Positions 1 to 6,268 of a stretch of DNA of 9,602 nt are shown here, one piece after another (positions within the stretch are counted from its first letter, which is position 1; each line of letters starts with the position of its first letter). The position numbers and the translations under genes were made by a program. The notes beneath the pieces are model-generated. The model saw only the letters and a program-made list of their open reading frames with translations, had not been told where the DNA came from and ran no database searches. The stretch comes from Acidimicrobiaceae bacterium (GTDB lineage: Bacteria; Actinomycetota; Acidimicrobiia; Acidimicrobiales; RAAP-2), in the NCBI GenBank assembly GCA_003152555.1, contig PMAL01000119.1:241-9842 (forward strand), read 5' to 3'.

Positions 1-116
1 CGTTTGATCATCCCCTCGTTGAGGCCGAGTAGGTGGCCCGCTTTTTCTATGAGGGAGACGACGTGCAACCACGGGTTGAACTCGTGGGCGAGCGCCTCAT
101 CTGGACGTGTGACCAC
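1..116 (-). CDS. Probable Glu/Leu/Phe/Val dehydrogenase, N-terminal fragment
   Basis: This is the 5' end of a minus-strand gene that runs off the left edge. It reads from a GTG at 116-114 for 38 codons without a stop. The visible residues include FNPW followed by EKAGHLLGLNEGMIKR. That resembles the N-terminus of NAD(P)-dependent glutamate/leucine dehydrogenases, where an NPF/NPW-type start, an amphipathic helix and an 'LGLdeG' turn precede the PKR strand. Such enzymes interconvert glutamate and 2-oxoglutarate plus ammonia, or act on branched-chain amino acids, in the cytoplasm. The catalytic lysines and the Rossmann domain lie outside the window, so substrate and coenzyme cannot be judged. 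The frame stays open upstream of the GTG, but that sequence looks non-coding. A purine-rich AAAGG lies about a dozen bases before the GTG, a weak ribosome site. The family call rests on a short stretch recalled from memory and is moderate. Confidence 0.5.
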   Translation of the reverse strand, partial: MVTRPDEALAHEFNPWLHVVSLIEKAGHLLGLNEGMIK

Positions 117-254
117 GTTGTCACCAGCCTTTGAACTAAGTGAGAACGATGTTGTTCCCGTCTTCAACAGTAGGGCACGGTGCTCAATGCGAAAGACCAG
201 GCGCCAGTTACTCTTAAGTACTGTGACAAAGGTCCCTATACGCGGAAGGTCAAG
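117..254. promoter_or_regulatory. Divergent intergenic region with imperfect inverted repeat
   Basis: This 138-bp gap lies between the divergent dehydrogenase-like gene and the LLM oxidoreductase, so it should hold promoters for both. An imperfect inverted repeat sits at 205-223: CAGTTACT and AGTACTG pair as a 7-bp stem with one bulged T around a CTTA loop. It is 31 bp before the ATG at 255 and could be an operator. TACTGT (219-224) and CTATAC (236-241) are -10-like for the plus strand, but neither has a convincing -35. GGAAGG at 244-249, five bases before the ATG, is a good ribosome binding site for the plus-strand gene. No minus-strand promoter is assigned. Confidence 0.35.
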
Positions 255-1301
255 ATGAAGATATCGCTGATGCTCGACTACTCGGGGGGCTTCAAAAAGG
301 CCGCTCACAATGTAGCGAACTTGGAAAAGGCCGGACTCGACATGGTCTGGGTCGCGGAGGCCTACGGACTCGATAGCCCCTCGCAAATGGGCTATATCGC
401 GGCACTCACCGAGACGGTTGAGATTGGCGCGGCCATCATTCCCATATTTACCCGTACGCCCACGCTCATTGCCATGACCGCGGCTGGTCTGGACACGTTG
501 ACCGATGGCCGGTTTCACTTGGGCCTTGGAGCATCCGGTCCCCAGGTAATCGAGGGGTTCCACGGCGTCGCCTACACCAACCCGCTCGCGAGAACCCGCG
601 AGATCATTGAAATATGTCGCACCGTGTGGAAGCGCGAGGCACCGCTCACCCACGAGGGCCAGAACTACACGATTCCCTTGCCGGCGGGTGAGGGCACCGG
701 TCTCGGTCGGGCGCTCAAGATCATTGCTCACCCGGTGCGCAGTGCGATCCCGATCTGGGTGGCGTCGCTGGGGGAAAAGAATGTCGCGATGACCGCCGAG
801 GTCGCTGACGGCTGGCTACCAATCCTGTTCATCCCCGAGCGAGCCCACGACGTGTGGGGCGCGTCGTTGGCCGCGGGCGCTGCCAAACGCTCCGCGCAAC
901 TCGGTGAGTTGATGATCAGCGCGGGAGGGCTGCTCGCCATCGGTGAGGGCGACGAGGTGACTGATCTTCGAAACCTCCAACGATCCATGATCGCGCTCTA
1001 CGTCGGCGGCATGGGCGCGAAGGGCAAGAACTTCTACAACGAATTGGCCATTCGCTACGGCTTCGAGAAAGAGGCGGCGATAATTCAGGACCTCTACCTC
1101 GCCGGCAAGAAGCGCGAAGCCGAAGCGGCGGTGCCCGAGGAGTTCATTGAACTGACCACGCTCTGTGGACCCAAGAGTTATGTCGCCGATCGGATTGCCG
1201 CGTTTAAACAAGCGGGCGTCACCCACCTTGAAATACACCCCGTGGCCCTCGGTGAGCAGACCGTGGCGTCGGTCATCGGGACGCTTCGAGAGATGGTCTA
1301 G
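255..1301 (+). CDS. LLM-class (F420-type) oxidoreductase, Rv3520c-like
   Basis: This encodes a 348-aa single-domain luciferase-like (bacterial luciferase/F420 TIM-barrel) enzyme. Such proteins pass hydride between a deazaflavin or flavin and an organic substrate in the cytosol. The sequence follows the mycobacterial Rv3520c group closely: an early strand MKISLMLDY, AEAYG (34-38), RTPT (67-70), TLTDGRFHLGLGASGPQVIEG (81-101), PLARTRE (110-116), GLGRALKI (149-156) and ADGWLPI (184-190). The residue-94-to-101 loop GASGPQVIEG is the expected cofactor phosphate/isoalloxazine region. The frame is open back to an ATG at 180, but the start at 255 is preferred: it has GGAAGG five bases upstream and begins at the conserved first strand. 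The FAD oxidoreductase gene follows 27 bp downstream on the same strand, so the two are probably co-transcribed. The natural substrate is unknown, and F420 rather than FMN is inferred from the family. Confidence 0.9.
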   Translation: MKISLMLDYSGGFKKAAHNVANLEKAGLDMVWVAEAYGLDSPSQMGYIAALTETVEIGAAIIPIFTRTPTLIAMTAAGLDTLTDGRFHLGLGASGPQVIEGFHGVAYTNPLARTREIIEICRTVWKREAPLTHEGQNYTIPLPAGEGTGLGRALKIIAHPVRSAIPIWVASLGEKNVAMTAEVADGWLPILFIPERAHDVWGASLAAGAAKRSAQLGELMISAGGLLAIGEGDEVTDLRNLQRSMIALYVGGMGAKGKNFYNELAIRYGFEKEAAIIQDLYLAGKKREAEAAVPEEFIELTTLCGPKSYVADRIAAFKQAGVTHLEIHPVALGEQTVASVIGTLREMV

Positions 1302-1328
1302 ACGGTTCGCAGCGGACGGATCGACGAG

Positions 1329-2636
1329 ATGGACCGTGACGCTGAGGTAATTGTCGTGGGTGCGGGCGTGATGGGTGGATCAATCGCGCTCGAGCTCGCG
1401 AAGCGCGGACTCAACGTCGTAGTGATCGACAAACTGGGCGCGCCGGGTCACGGTTCTACGAGCGCGTCGAGTGCCATCGTGCGATTCAACTACTCGACCA
1501 TTGACGGCGTCGCCACGTCGTGGGAGTCCAAGCAGTGCTGGGTCGAGTGGTCCGATCACGTCGGCGTGATTGACGACGCGGGCATGGCCCGGTTCCAGCA
1601 AACGGGAATGGTGGTGCTCGACACGCCGATCGCGCCGCGCGAAAAGGTCACTCCGCTGCTCCTGGCGGCGGGCGTGCCCTACGAGGAGTGGGACGCCGCC
1701 ACACTTCGACAACGCGTCGCCGGCGTCGACACCGGTCGGTACTGGCCGCCCAAGGGGATCGACGAGCCGGCATTTTTTGATGGCGCCACCGAAGAACTGG
1801 GCGCGCTCTTCATGCCCGATGCCGGATTCATCGACGACCCGCAACTGGCCGCGCACAATTTGATTTTCGCCGCGCAGAGCCTCGGCGCGCTGACCATGTT
1901 TAACGCGGTTGTCAGCGATGTCATTCGAGTCAACGGACGTGCAGCCGGTGTGCGACTGGAGAACGGCACCGTGATTCACGCACCGGTCGTGGTGAATGCC
2001 GCGGGACCGTGGTCTACGCAACTCAATCGATTGGCGGGCGTGGGGGCGGACTTCAGCATTGGCGTGCGCCCGATGCGCCAAGAGGTGCACTACCTTCCCG
2101 CTCCTATCGGTTACAACGTTGCGGGTCAGTTGGGACCGAGCCTCGCCGACATGGATCTGGGCACGTACATGAGACCCGGGCCCGGCGACACGATTTACGT
2201 GGGCGGCACGGCACCCGAGTGCGACCCGCTCGACTGGATTGACAATCCCGACGATGCGAATCCCGCGGTGACCGCAACGACGTACGCCAACCAGGCGACC
2301 CGCGCCGCGAGGCGACTCTCAACGCTGCGCGTGCCAACGAGCCCCAAGGGCGTGGCCGGTGTCTATGACGTGGCTGAAGACTGGACGCCGATCTACGACC
2401 GGACTGAGCTGGCGGGGTTCTACGTCGCGATGGGTACGAGCGGTAATCAGTTCAAGAACGCGCCGCTAGTGGGTCTTTTTCTTGCGACGTTGATCGAGCG
2501 CGTGGAAGCGGGCCACGACCACGATGGTGATCCGGTCCGCTACGTGGGCGAACACACGGGCAACATCATCAACCTTGGCGCATTCTCACGAAAACGTTCG
2601 TTCAATGCGAGCAGCGCCGGCAACGTGATGGGCTGA
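1329..2636 (+). CDS. DAO-family FAD-dependent oxidoreductase
   Basis: This encodes a 435-aa protein of the D-amino-acid oxidase/sarcosine oxidase superfamily. These flavoenzymes usually oxidise the C-N bond of amino acids or N-methyl amines. The N-terminus carries the FAD dinucleotide fold: VIVVGAGVMGGSIALELAKRG with GAGVMG at 11-16 and the ribose-binding acidic residue D34 in VVVIDK. GSTSASSAIVRF (42-53) matches the adjacent flavin-contacting loop. VVNAAGPW in mid-protein is the second FAD-contact motif. The C-terminal half holds the family's closing motifs: GVYDVAEDWTPIYD (344 onwards) and MGTSGNQFKNAPLVG (368 onwards). The covalent-flavin cysteine of monomeric sarcosine oxidase is not evident, so FAD is probably bound non-covalently. 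The start at 1329 is the first ATG before the FAD fold, and GGACGGA at 1314-1320 is only a weak ribosome site. It likely shares a transcript with the upstream LLM enzyme. Its substrate and electron acceptor cannot be read from the sequence. Confidence 0.9.
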   Translation: MDRDAEVIVVGAGVMGGSIALELAKRGLNVVVIDKLGAPGHGSTSASSAIVRFNYSTIDGVATSWESKQCWVEWSDHVGVIDDAGMARFQQTGMVVLDTPIAPREKVTPLLLAAGVPYEEWDAATLRQRVAGVDTGRYWPPKGIDEPAFFDGATEELGALFMPDAGFIDDPQLAAHNLIFAAQSLGALTMFNAVVSDVIRVNGRAAGVRLENGTVIHAPVVVNAAGPWSTQLNRLAGVGADFSIGVRPMRQEVHYLPAPIGYNVAGQLGPSLADMDLGTYMRPGPGDTIYVGGTAPECDPLDWIDNPDDANPAVTATTYANQATRAARRLSTLRVPTSPKGVAGVYDVAEDWTPIYDRTELAGFYVAMGTSGNQFKNAPLVGLFLATLIERVEAGHDHDGDPVRYVGEHTGNIINLGAFSRKRSFNASSAGNVMG

Positions 2637-2649
2637 TGCCAGTCGATCA

Positions 2650-3585
2650 CTATCCCTGGCTGGAGGGCAACGAGTTGACCACGCTCACACCAATGAGAGC
2701 GTTGCCGTCGTAGGGCGCGTTCACGTCGGGTGCGCCGGGCCAGGTGCGAGTGCCGAGCAATGCGTAGGTTGTGGGGTCGAAGATGAGAGCACCGGAGCCT
2801 CCCTCAAATGTCCATTCCACACCCACCCCGGTGCGACCGAGAGCGTCGTTCATGTTGGGCACAATCGTAAAGCCTGGAGTTTGTGCCATGAGGTTGAAGA
2901 TCGCGGCCTGTTGGGTCGGCAACAAGTAACTGGTTTCCATGAGTGACATGAGACCCTTGGCGAGATCGTTGGCCGCCCAACCGGGAACATTGACACTCGT
3001 CGCGTCCTTGGTGTCAATAATGCCGAGACCATTCAGGTACGCGAGCAGTGCACTAGGACTCGTGGGCATGTTCGGGAAGTAACCAACTTCCGGGAAACAT
3101 CCAGTGTCCTCGGACTGAACAACAGTGCACGCCGGGTATGGGATCTCTCCCGTGGAAGGAACTGCACCCGCAATACCCGAGGTCCACTGTTGGAGCCCCG
3201 GATTTGAACCACTCACCGAAAGCCAGGTCATGGTCAATGTCCCGCTCGGGTCCTCGGTCTCGTCATACACGTACTGGTCTGGTTGGGGAAGCTCCACACC
3301 CTGATCACTTTGCGCAGTCACCTTCAGCACACTGGTGGCTGCTTTTCTAAGGAACTGGGCTGCAGATGCCGAGGAAGGCGAATCCAACGAGCTCGGCAGC
3401 GTCTGCAACGCCACAACGCCGATCGCCACCGCGGCGACCGCCGCGATGGCGATCACTCGACGAGTGTGCTGGCGCGTAGGGCGTGACGTGTCGCCGATGC
3501 CTTTAGTCGCTTGCACGGCGAGGAGCTCGACCAGCAACCGTTCTTCGAACGCTTCACTGTCGTAGATCGGGATCATTGATGTCAT
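2650..3585 (-). CDS. CU044_5270-like single-pass membrane protein, probable anti-sigma partner
   Basis: This is a 311-aa protein with a short hydrophilic N-terminus (1-43, rich in Glu, Arg and Thr), one hydrophobic segment (about 44-62, IAIAAVAAVAIGVVALQ core) and a long polar C-terminal part of roughly 250 residues. The basic residues R42-R43 just before the helix suggest N-terminus inside and C-terminus outside. The outer part has only two cysteines, C153 and C163, which could form a disulfide. No zinc-binding anti-sigma motif (HxxxCxxC) is present. The gene overlaps the upstream sigma-70-family gene by four bases (ATGA, 3582-3585) and has GGAGG four bases before its ATG, so the two are translationally coupled. 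Position, topology and general look match the CU044_5270 family often found beside actinobacterial sigma factors. The N-terminal tail binding the sigma factor is inferred, as is sensing by the outer domain. An ATG three codons later is a poorer start given the SD spacing. Confidence 0.75.
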   Translation of the reverse strand: MTSMIPIYDSEAFEERLLVELLAVQATKGIGDTSRPTRQHTRRVIAIAAVAAVAIGVVALQTLPSSLDSPSSASAAQFLRKAATSVLKVTAQSDQGVELPQPDQYVYDETEDPSGTLTMTWLSVSGSNPGLQQWTSGIAGAVPSTGEIPYPACTVVQSEDTGCFPEVGYFPNMPTSPSALLAYLNGLGIIDTKDATSVNVPGWAANDLAKGLMSLMETSYLLPTQQAAIFNLMAQTPGFTIVPNMNDALGRTGVGVEWTFEGGSGALIFDPTTYALLGTRTWPGAPDVNAPYDGNALIGVSVVNSLPSSQG

Positions 3586-4184
3586 GGTTCCTCCGTGGTT
3601 GAAAGGGGCTGATGTTCTAATCCGGGCGGATAGTCAATCGCATTCCTGACCCGACCGCGAAGTCGTTGCATGCGCTTGCGTCCGGCAGAGGGCGCGATAC
3701 CAATGCTGCGAGCTGCTTGCGCCACGGTCATGTTGTTGGTCACGATGTGGCCGAGCAACTCGAGTTCGCCGTCCGACGCGGCGCTCAATGCGTCGCCCAG
3801 TCGGCCGGCTGCGCGTTGCACGTCGATGAGTTCCGCCAGTCGTTCGCTGTCTTCGTGGGACAAAAGTGCGCTGCCCTGGAGACGCACACGCAGGGCCTCT
3901 CGTCGGCCGATCGATCGCGACTGTCCACGAGCTTCATTGCGGGCAATTGCGTAGAGCCAGGCAGTAGGCGAGCCTCGCTGCGCGTCAAATGTATCGGCCG
4001 ACACGAGCACCGCCAGGAATGTTGCCGCCACGCCGTCGGCAACGTCCTCGGGAGTTCGTAGTCGTTGAGCGAGAAATCGCGTTATCGCCTTGACGTGACG
4101 TCGATAAAAAATCTCAAACGCGTCGGGACTCGTTTCCAGAGCCAGCAACAGTTCCGCGTCGCTCGGCGGCGCTTCGTTTCCCAT
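3582..4184 (-). CDS. RNA polymerase sigma-70-family (ECF-like) regulator
   Basis: This is a 200-aa protein with the two-domain layout of extracytoplasmic-function sigma factors. Region 2 covers about residues 20-90: DAFEIFYRRHVKAITRFLAQ, then the divergent PEDVADGVAATFLAVL and PTAWLYAIARNEARG, the -10-recognition helices. A linker to about 128 is followed by region 4, a helix-turn-helix at about 129-185 (MTVAQAARSIGIAPSAGRKRMQRLRGRV). There is no region 1.1 or 3. The product should direct RNA polymerase to a small set of promoters, often including its own, and is probably held inactive by the membrane protein encoded next. The ATG at 4184 is preceded by the AT-rich ATAACTATGTATAAGT and no Shine-Dalgarno sequence, which suggests a leaderless or very short-leader mRNA. 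The start agrees with family length, since the SDAELLLALETSPDAF stretch is the usual opening of region 2. Confidence 0.87.
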   Translation of the reverse strand: MGNEAPPSDAELLLALETSPDAFEIFYRRHVKAITRFLAQRLRTPEDVADGVAATFLAVLVSADTFDAQRGSPTAWLYAIARNEARGQSRSIGRREALRVRLQGSALLSHEDSERLAELIDVQRAAGRLGDALSAASDGELELLGHIVTNNMTVAQAARSIGIAPSAGRKRMQRLRGRVRNAIDYPPGLEHQPLSTTEEP

Positions 4185-4193
4185 ACTTATACA

Positions 4194-4236
4194 TAGTTAT
4201 TCAGGCCGAGAAGCGTGACCCCAGCTAGTTATTCAG
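4194..4236. repeat. 11-bp direct repeat upstream of sigma gene
   Basis: TAGTTATTCAG occurs at 4194-4204 and again at 4226-4236 (CTGAATAACTA on the coding minus strand). The copies are 32 bp start to start, about three helical turns, so they would face the same side of the DNA. The similarity continues into GCC(G) after each copy. The proximal copy lies 10 bp from the sigma ATG and would overlap its core promoter. The distal copy would lie about 42 bp upstream of the start codon. This is an arrangement expected of a tandem activator or repressor site, or of duplicated promoter elements. The function is inferred only. Confidence 0.6.
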
Positions 4237-4279
4237 CCGCCGGAAAGGGCTCCGGCCCACAGGTATTGCCGTTCGAGGT

Positions 4280-4291
4280 GGTTCTAGAACC
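4280..4291. repeat. 12-bp perfect palindrome GGTTCTAGAACC
   Basis: This is a perfect two-fold symmetric site located 6 bp from the 17-bp palindrome that follows the ABC operon. It is too short and loop-poor to make a strong hairpin, so a dimeric-protein site is as likely as a termination role. It lies about 96 bp upstream of the sigma-gene start codon. Confidence 0.45.
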
Positions 4292-4297
4292 GAAACT

Positions 4298-4314
4298 CCT
4301 TAACGGCGTTAAGG
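4298..4314 (-). terminator. 17-bp palindrome just past the ABC operon, possible terminator
   Basis: CCTTAACGGCGTTAAGG is a perfect palindrome around a central base, starting one base after the TAG stop (4316-4318) of the second ABC gene. In RNA it would give a 7-bp stem with a GCC loop. The following bases on the minus strand (AGTTTC) contain only a short U run. Factor-assisted or I-shaped termination, common in actinobacteria, is plausible. A protein-binding operator is the alternative, because TTAACGG also occurs in the ABC/upp intergenic region. Confidence 0.45.
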
Positions 4315-4315
4315 G

Positions 4316-6268
4316 CTATTCCGGTTGGGTGGCGTCGCGTCCGCCCGAGGCCAGCCACGCTTCGTACATGGAGGCGTAGGCCCCGCCGGCCCTCAAGAGT
4401 TCACTCGGCGTGCCCATTTCGACAATCCCGCCGTGGTCAATAACGACAATCCGGTCCGCCCGCTGGGCGGTGGTCAAACGGTGCGCGATGAGAATCGCCG
4501 AGCGGCCCTCGAGCAGGCGGTCGAGCGCGTGTTCAATCACGGTCTCACTTCGCAGGTCCAACGAAGACGTGGCTTCATCGAGAATCAACACCCTCGGCCT
4601 CGCCAGGAAGGCCCGCGCCAGGGCGAGCAGTTGTCGTTCGCCGGCCGCCAGCGTCTGGCCGCGCTCGTGGACCTCCGTGTCGAGTCCTTGAGGCAGGCGC
4701 TCGACCAATTCTCGAAGACCCACCACGTCAATGGCCTCTTCGATGTCCTCGTCGGTGATCCCGGTGCGTCCGAAACTTAGGTTGGTGCGAATGGATCCCG
4801 CGAAGAGGAAGGCCTCCTGGGGGACGACGCCCAACTGGGAGCGAAGCGAACGAAGGGTAACGCTGCGGATATCAATGCCGTCGAGCAGCACCCGACCTTC
4901 CGTGGGGTCATAAAAGCGGTTGGCCAACTTGGCCATGGTGGACTTGCCGGCGCCCGTCGGCCCGACGAAGGCCACCGATTCGCCCGGGGCGATCTCGAGA
5001 TCGATGTCGTGCAGGACTAGCTTTCCGGGCAGGTAACCGAAGCTCACGTGTTCGAAGGTGATGCGCCCCTCAATGGTTGGCAGCACGAGTGCGTCTTCGA
5101 CCTCGTCGACGCTCGGCTGGGTCTCGACCAGCTCGCGCAGGCGAATGATCGATGAGCGACCCTGCTGCAGCGCCGTGTACTGCTGGGTGAGCAGTTGGAT
5201 CGGAGAAAAGAACCGGTTCAAGTACAAGAAGAAGGCCACCAGGTAACCGAGCGTGAGTTGGCCGTTGAGGACCATATGACCACCGATGAGCAGCAACAGC
5301 GCCTGCGCGAGGATGCCAACCATGATGGTGGCCGGTCCGTAGACCGAGTTGACCCGGCCGGTGTAGAGGTTGGCGTCGCGATAGGCCCCCACGACGTGGC
5401 GGTGGTTGCGGATGTTGCGGTGCTGACGGTTGTTTGACGTGACCACCCGGATGCCGTAGAGCGACTCGGAGAGGTCGGCCAGCACGTTGGCAATACGGTC
5501 GCGAACCAGTAGGTAGCCGCGTTCAGACGCGCTGTGAAACCAGATCGAGAGCGCGAAGAGTATTGGCACCACCAGGAAAATGGTCCAGGCGGCCAGCGTT
5601 ACGTTGAGCGAGAAGAGCACGACCGTGATGACAATCATGGTCAGACCCTGGATGGCGAAGGAACTGATGCCGTCCTGAATGAATTGTTGGAGGTTTTCGA
5701 TGTCGCTCGTCATGCGGCTCATCAACACACCAGATTTCTCGTCGGTGAAGAAGTCGAGGCTCAGGCGCTGGAAGTGGGTGAAGACACGAATGCGAAGGTC
5801 GTGCATGACTCGCGAGGAGAGTTTTCCGGTGACGTCAACTTGCATCTTCTGCAACCACACGCTCACCAACGCCGACCCCAGGTAGAGCACCGCGCATACA
5901 AAAATGACGGTGAGTGATCGTTGAGAGTGAAAGTGGCGACTGGTGCCGCCCATTCCGTGGTCGATCGCGTAGGCGGTGAGCAACGGACCGACCTGCATGA
6001 CGAGACTGATGAGGATGGCCAGGAACGATCCCGAGACTACCCAACCGGGATAGACCCGCAGGAGCTTGGGCAACGTCAATCGTTGTCGCTCCTTCGCGTT
6101 CGGCCGCTGCGTGAAGGTAATGTTGGACGGCGCGTGCTCCGGTTCGGTCTTGAGTATCTGGGTCGCGCCCTCCATCAGTTCGCTCGGAATCCCGCCGAAG
6201 GGCAGACCCGGGGCCGTGGCGCGTCCGCCGAACATGCCGCCACCGCCTCCCCATCCGCCCCAGGCCAT
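4316..6268 (-). CDS. ABC exporter subunit (TMD-NBD), catalytic half
   Basis: This is a 650-aa half-transporter of the MsbA-like type IV exporter fold. It opens with a glycine-rich leader (MAWGGWGGGGGMFGG, then LPFGGIP), followed by a six-helix membrane domain (about 75-370) and an ATPase domain (about 400-640). ATPase motifs: A-loop Y412, Walker A GPTGAGKST (436-444), Q-loop Q484, signature LAAGE (540-544) instead of LSGGQ, Walker B LILDE with catalytic E565, D-loop SSLD (568-571) and switch H596. So its Walker site is intact and its signature is degenerate, the reverse of its partner. The ATG overlaps the partner's stop as TAATG, with GGAG (6280-6277) eight bases upstream, giving coupled 1:1 synthesis. 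The heterodimer would move a lipid, drug or peptide across the cytoplasmic membrane. Export is the usual direction, but some actinobacterial relatives import. The substrate is not deducible. Confidence 0.92.
   Translation of the reverse strand: MAWGGWGGGGGMFGGRATAPGLPFGGIPSELMEGATQILKTEPEHAPSNITFTQRPNAKERQRLTLPKLLRVYPGWVVSGSFLAILISLVMQVGPLLTAYAIDHGMGGTSRHFHSQRSLTVIFVCAVLYLGSALVSVWLQKMQVDVTGKLSSRVMHDLRIRVFTHFQRLSLDFFTDEKSGVLMSRMTSDIENLQQFIQDGISSFAIQGLTMIVITVVLFSLNVTLAAWTIFLVVPILFALSIWFHSASERGYLLVRDRIANVLADLSESLYGIRVVTSNNRQHRNIRNHRHVVGAYRDANLYTGRVNSVYGPATIMVGILAQALLLLIGGHMVLNGQLTLGYLVAFFLYLNRFFSPIQLLTQQYTALQQGRSSIIRLRELVETQPSVDEVEDALVLPTIEGRITFEHVSFGYLPGKLVLHDIDLEIAPGESVAFVGPTGAGKSTMAKLANRFYDPTEGRVLLDGIDIRSVTLRSLRSQLGVVPQEAFLFAGSIRTNLSFGRTGITDEDIEEAIDVVGLRELVERLPQGLDTEVHERGQTLAAGERQLLALARAFLARPRVLILDEATSSLDLRSETVIEHALDRLLEGRSAILIAHRLTTAQRADRIVVIDHGGIVEMGTPSELLRAGGAYASMYEAWLASGGRDATQPE

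Noticed and set aside
4..258. 84-codon plus-strand open frame at the left edge
   Set aside because: It is antisense to the dehydrogenase-like start, its product (Arg/Ser/Thr-rich) resembles no family, and its end overlaps the LLM gene start.
1380..2090. 236-codon minus-strand open frame inside the FAD oxidoreductase gene
   Set aside because: His/Arg/Asp-rich antisense product typical of the complement of GC-rich coding DNA. The plus-strand frame has all the DAO motifs.
4247..4258. Small hairpin GGGC-CGGA-GCCC followed by TTT on the minus strand, as an intrinsic terminator
   Set aside because: Only a 4-bp stem and three T residues, well below a convincing intrinsic terminator. The palindrome at 4298-4314 is a better candidate for the ABC operon end.
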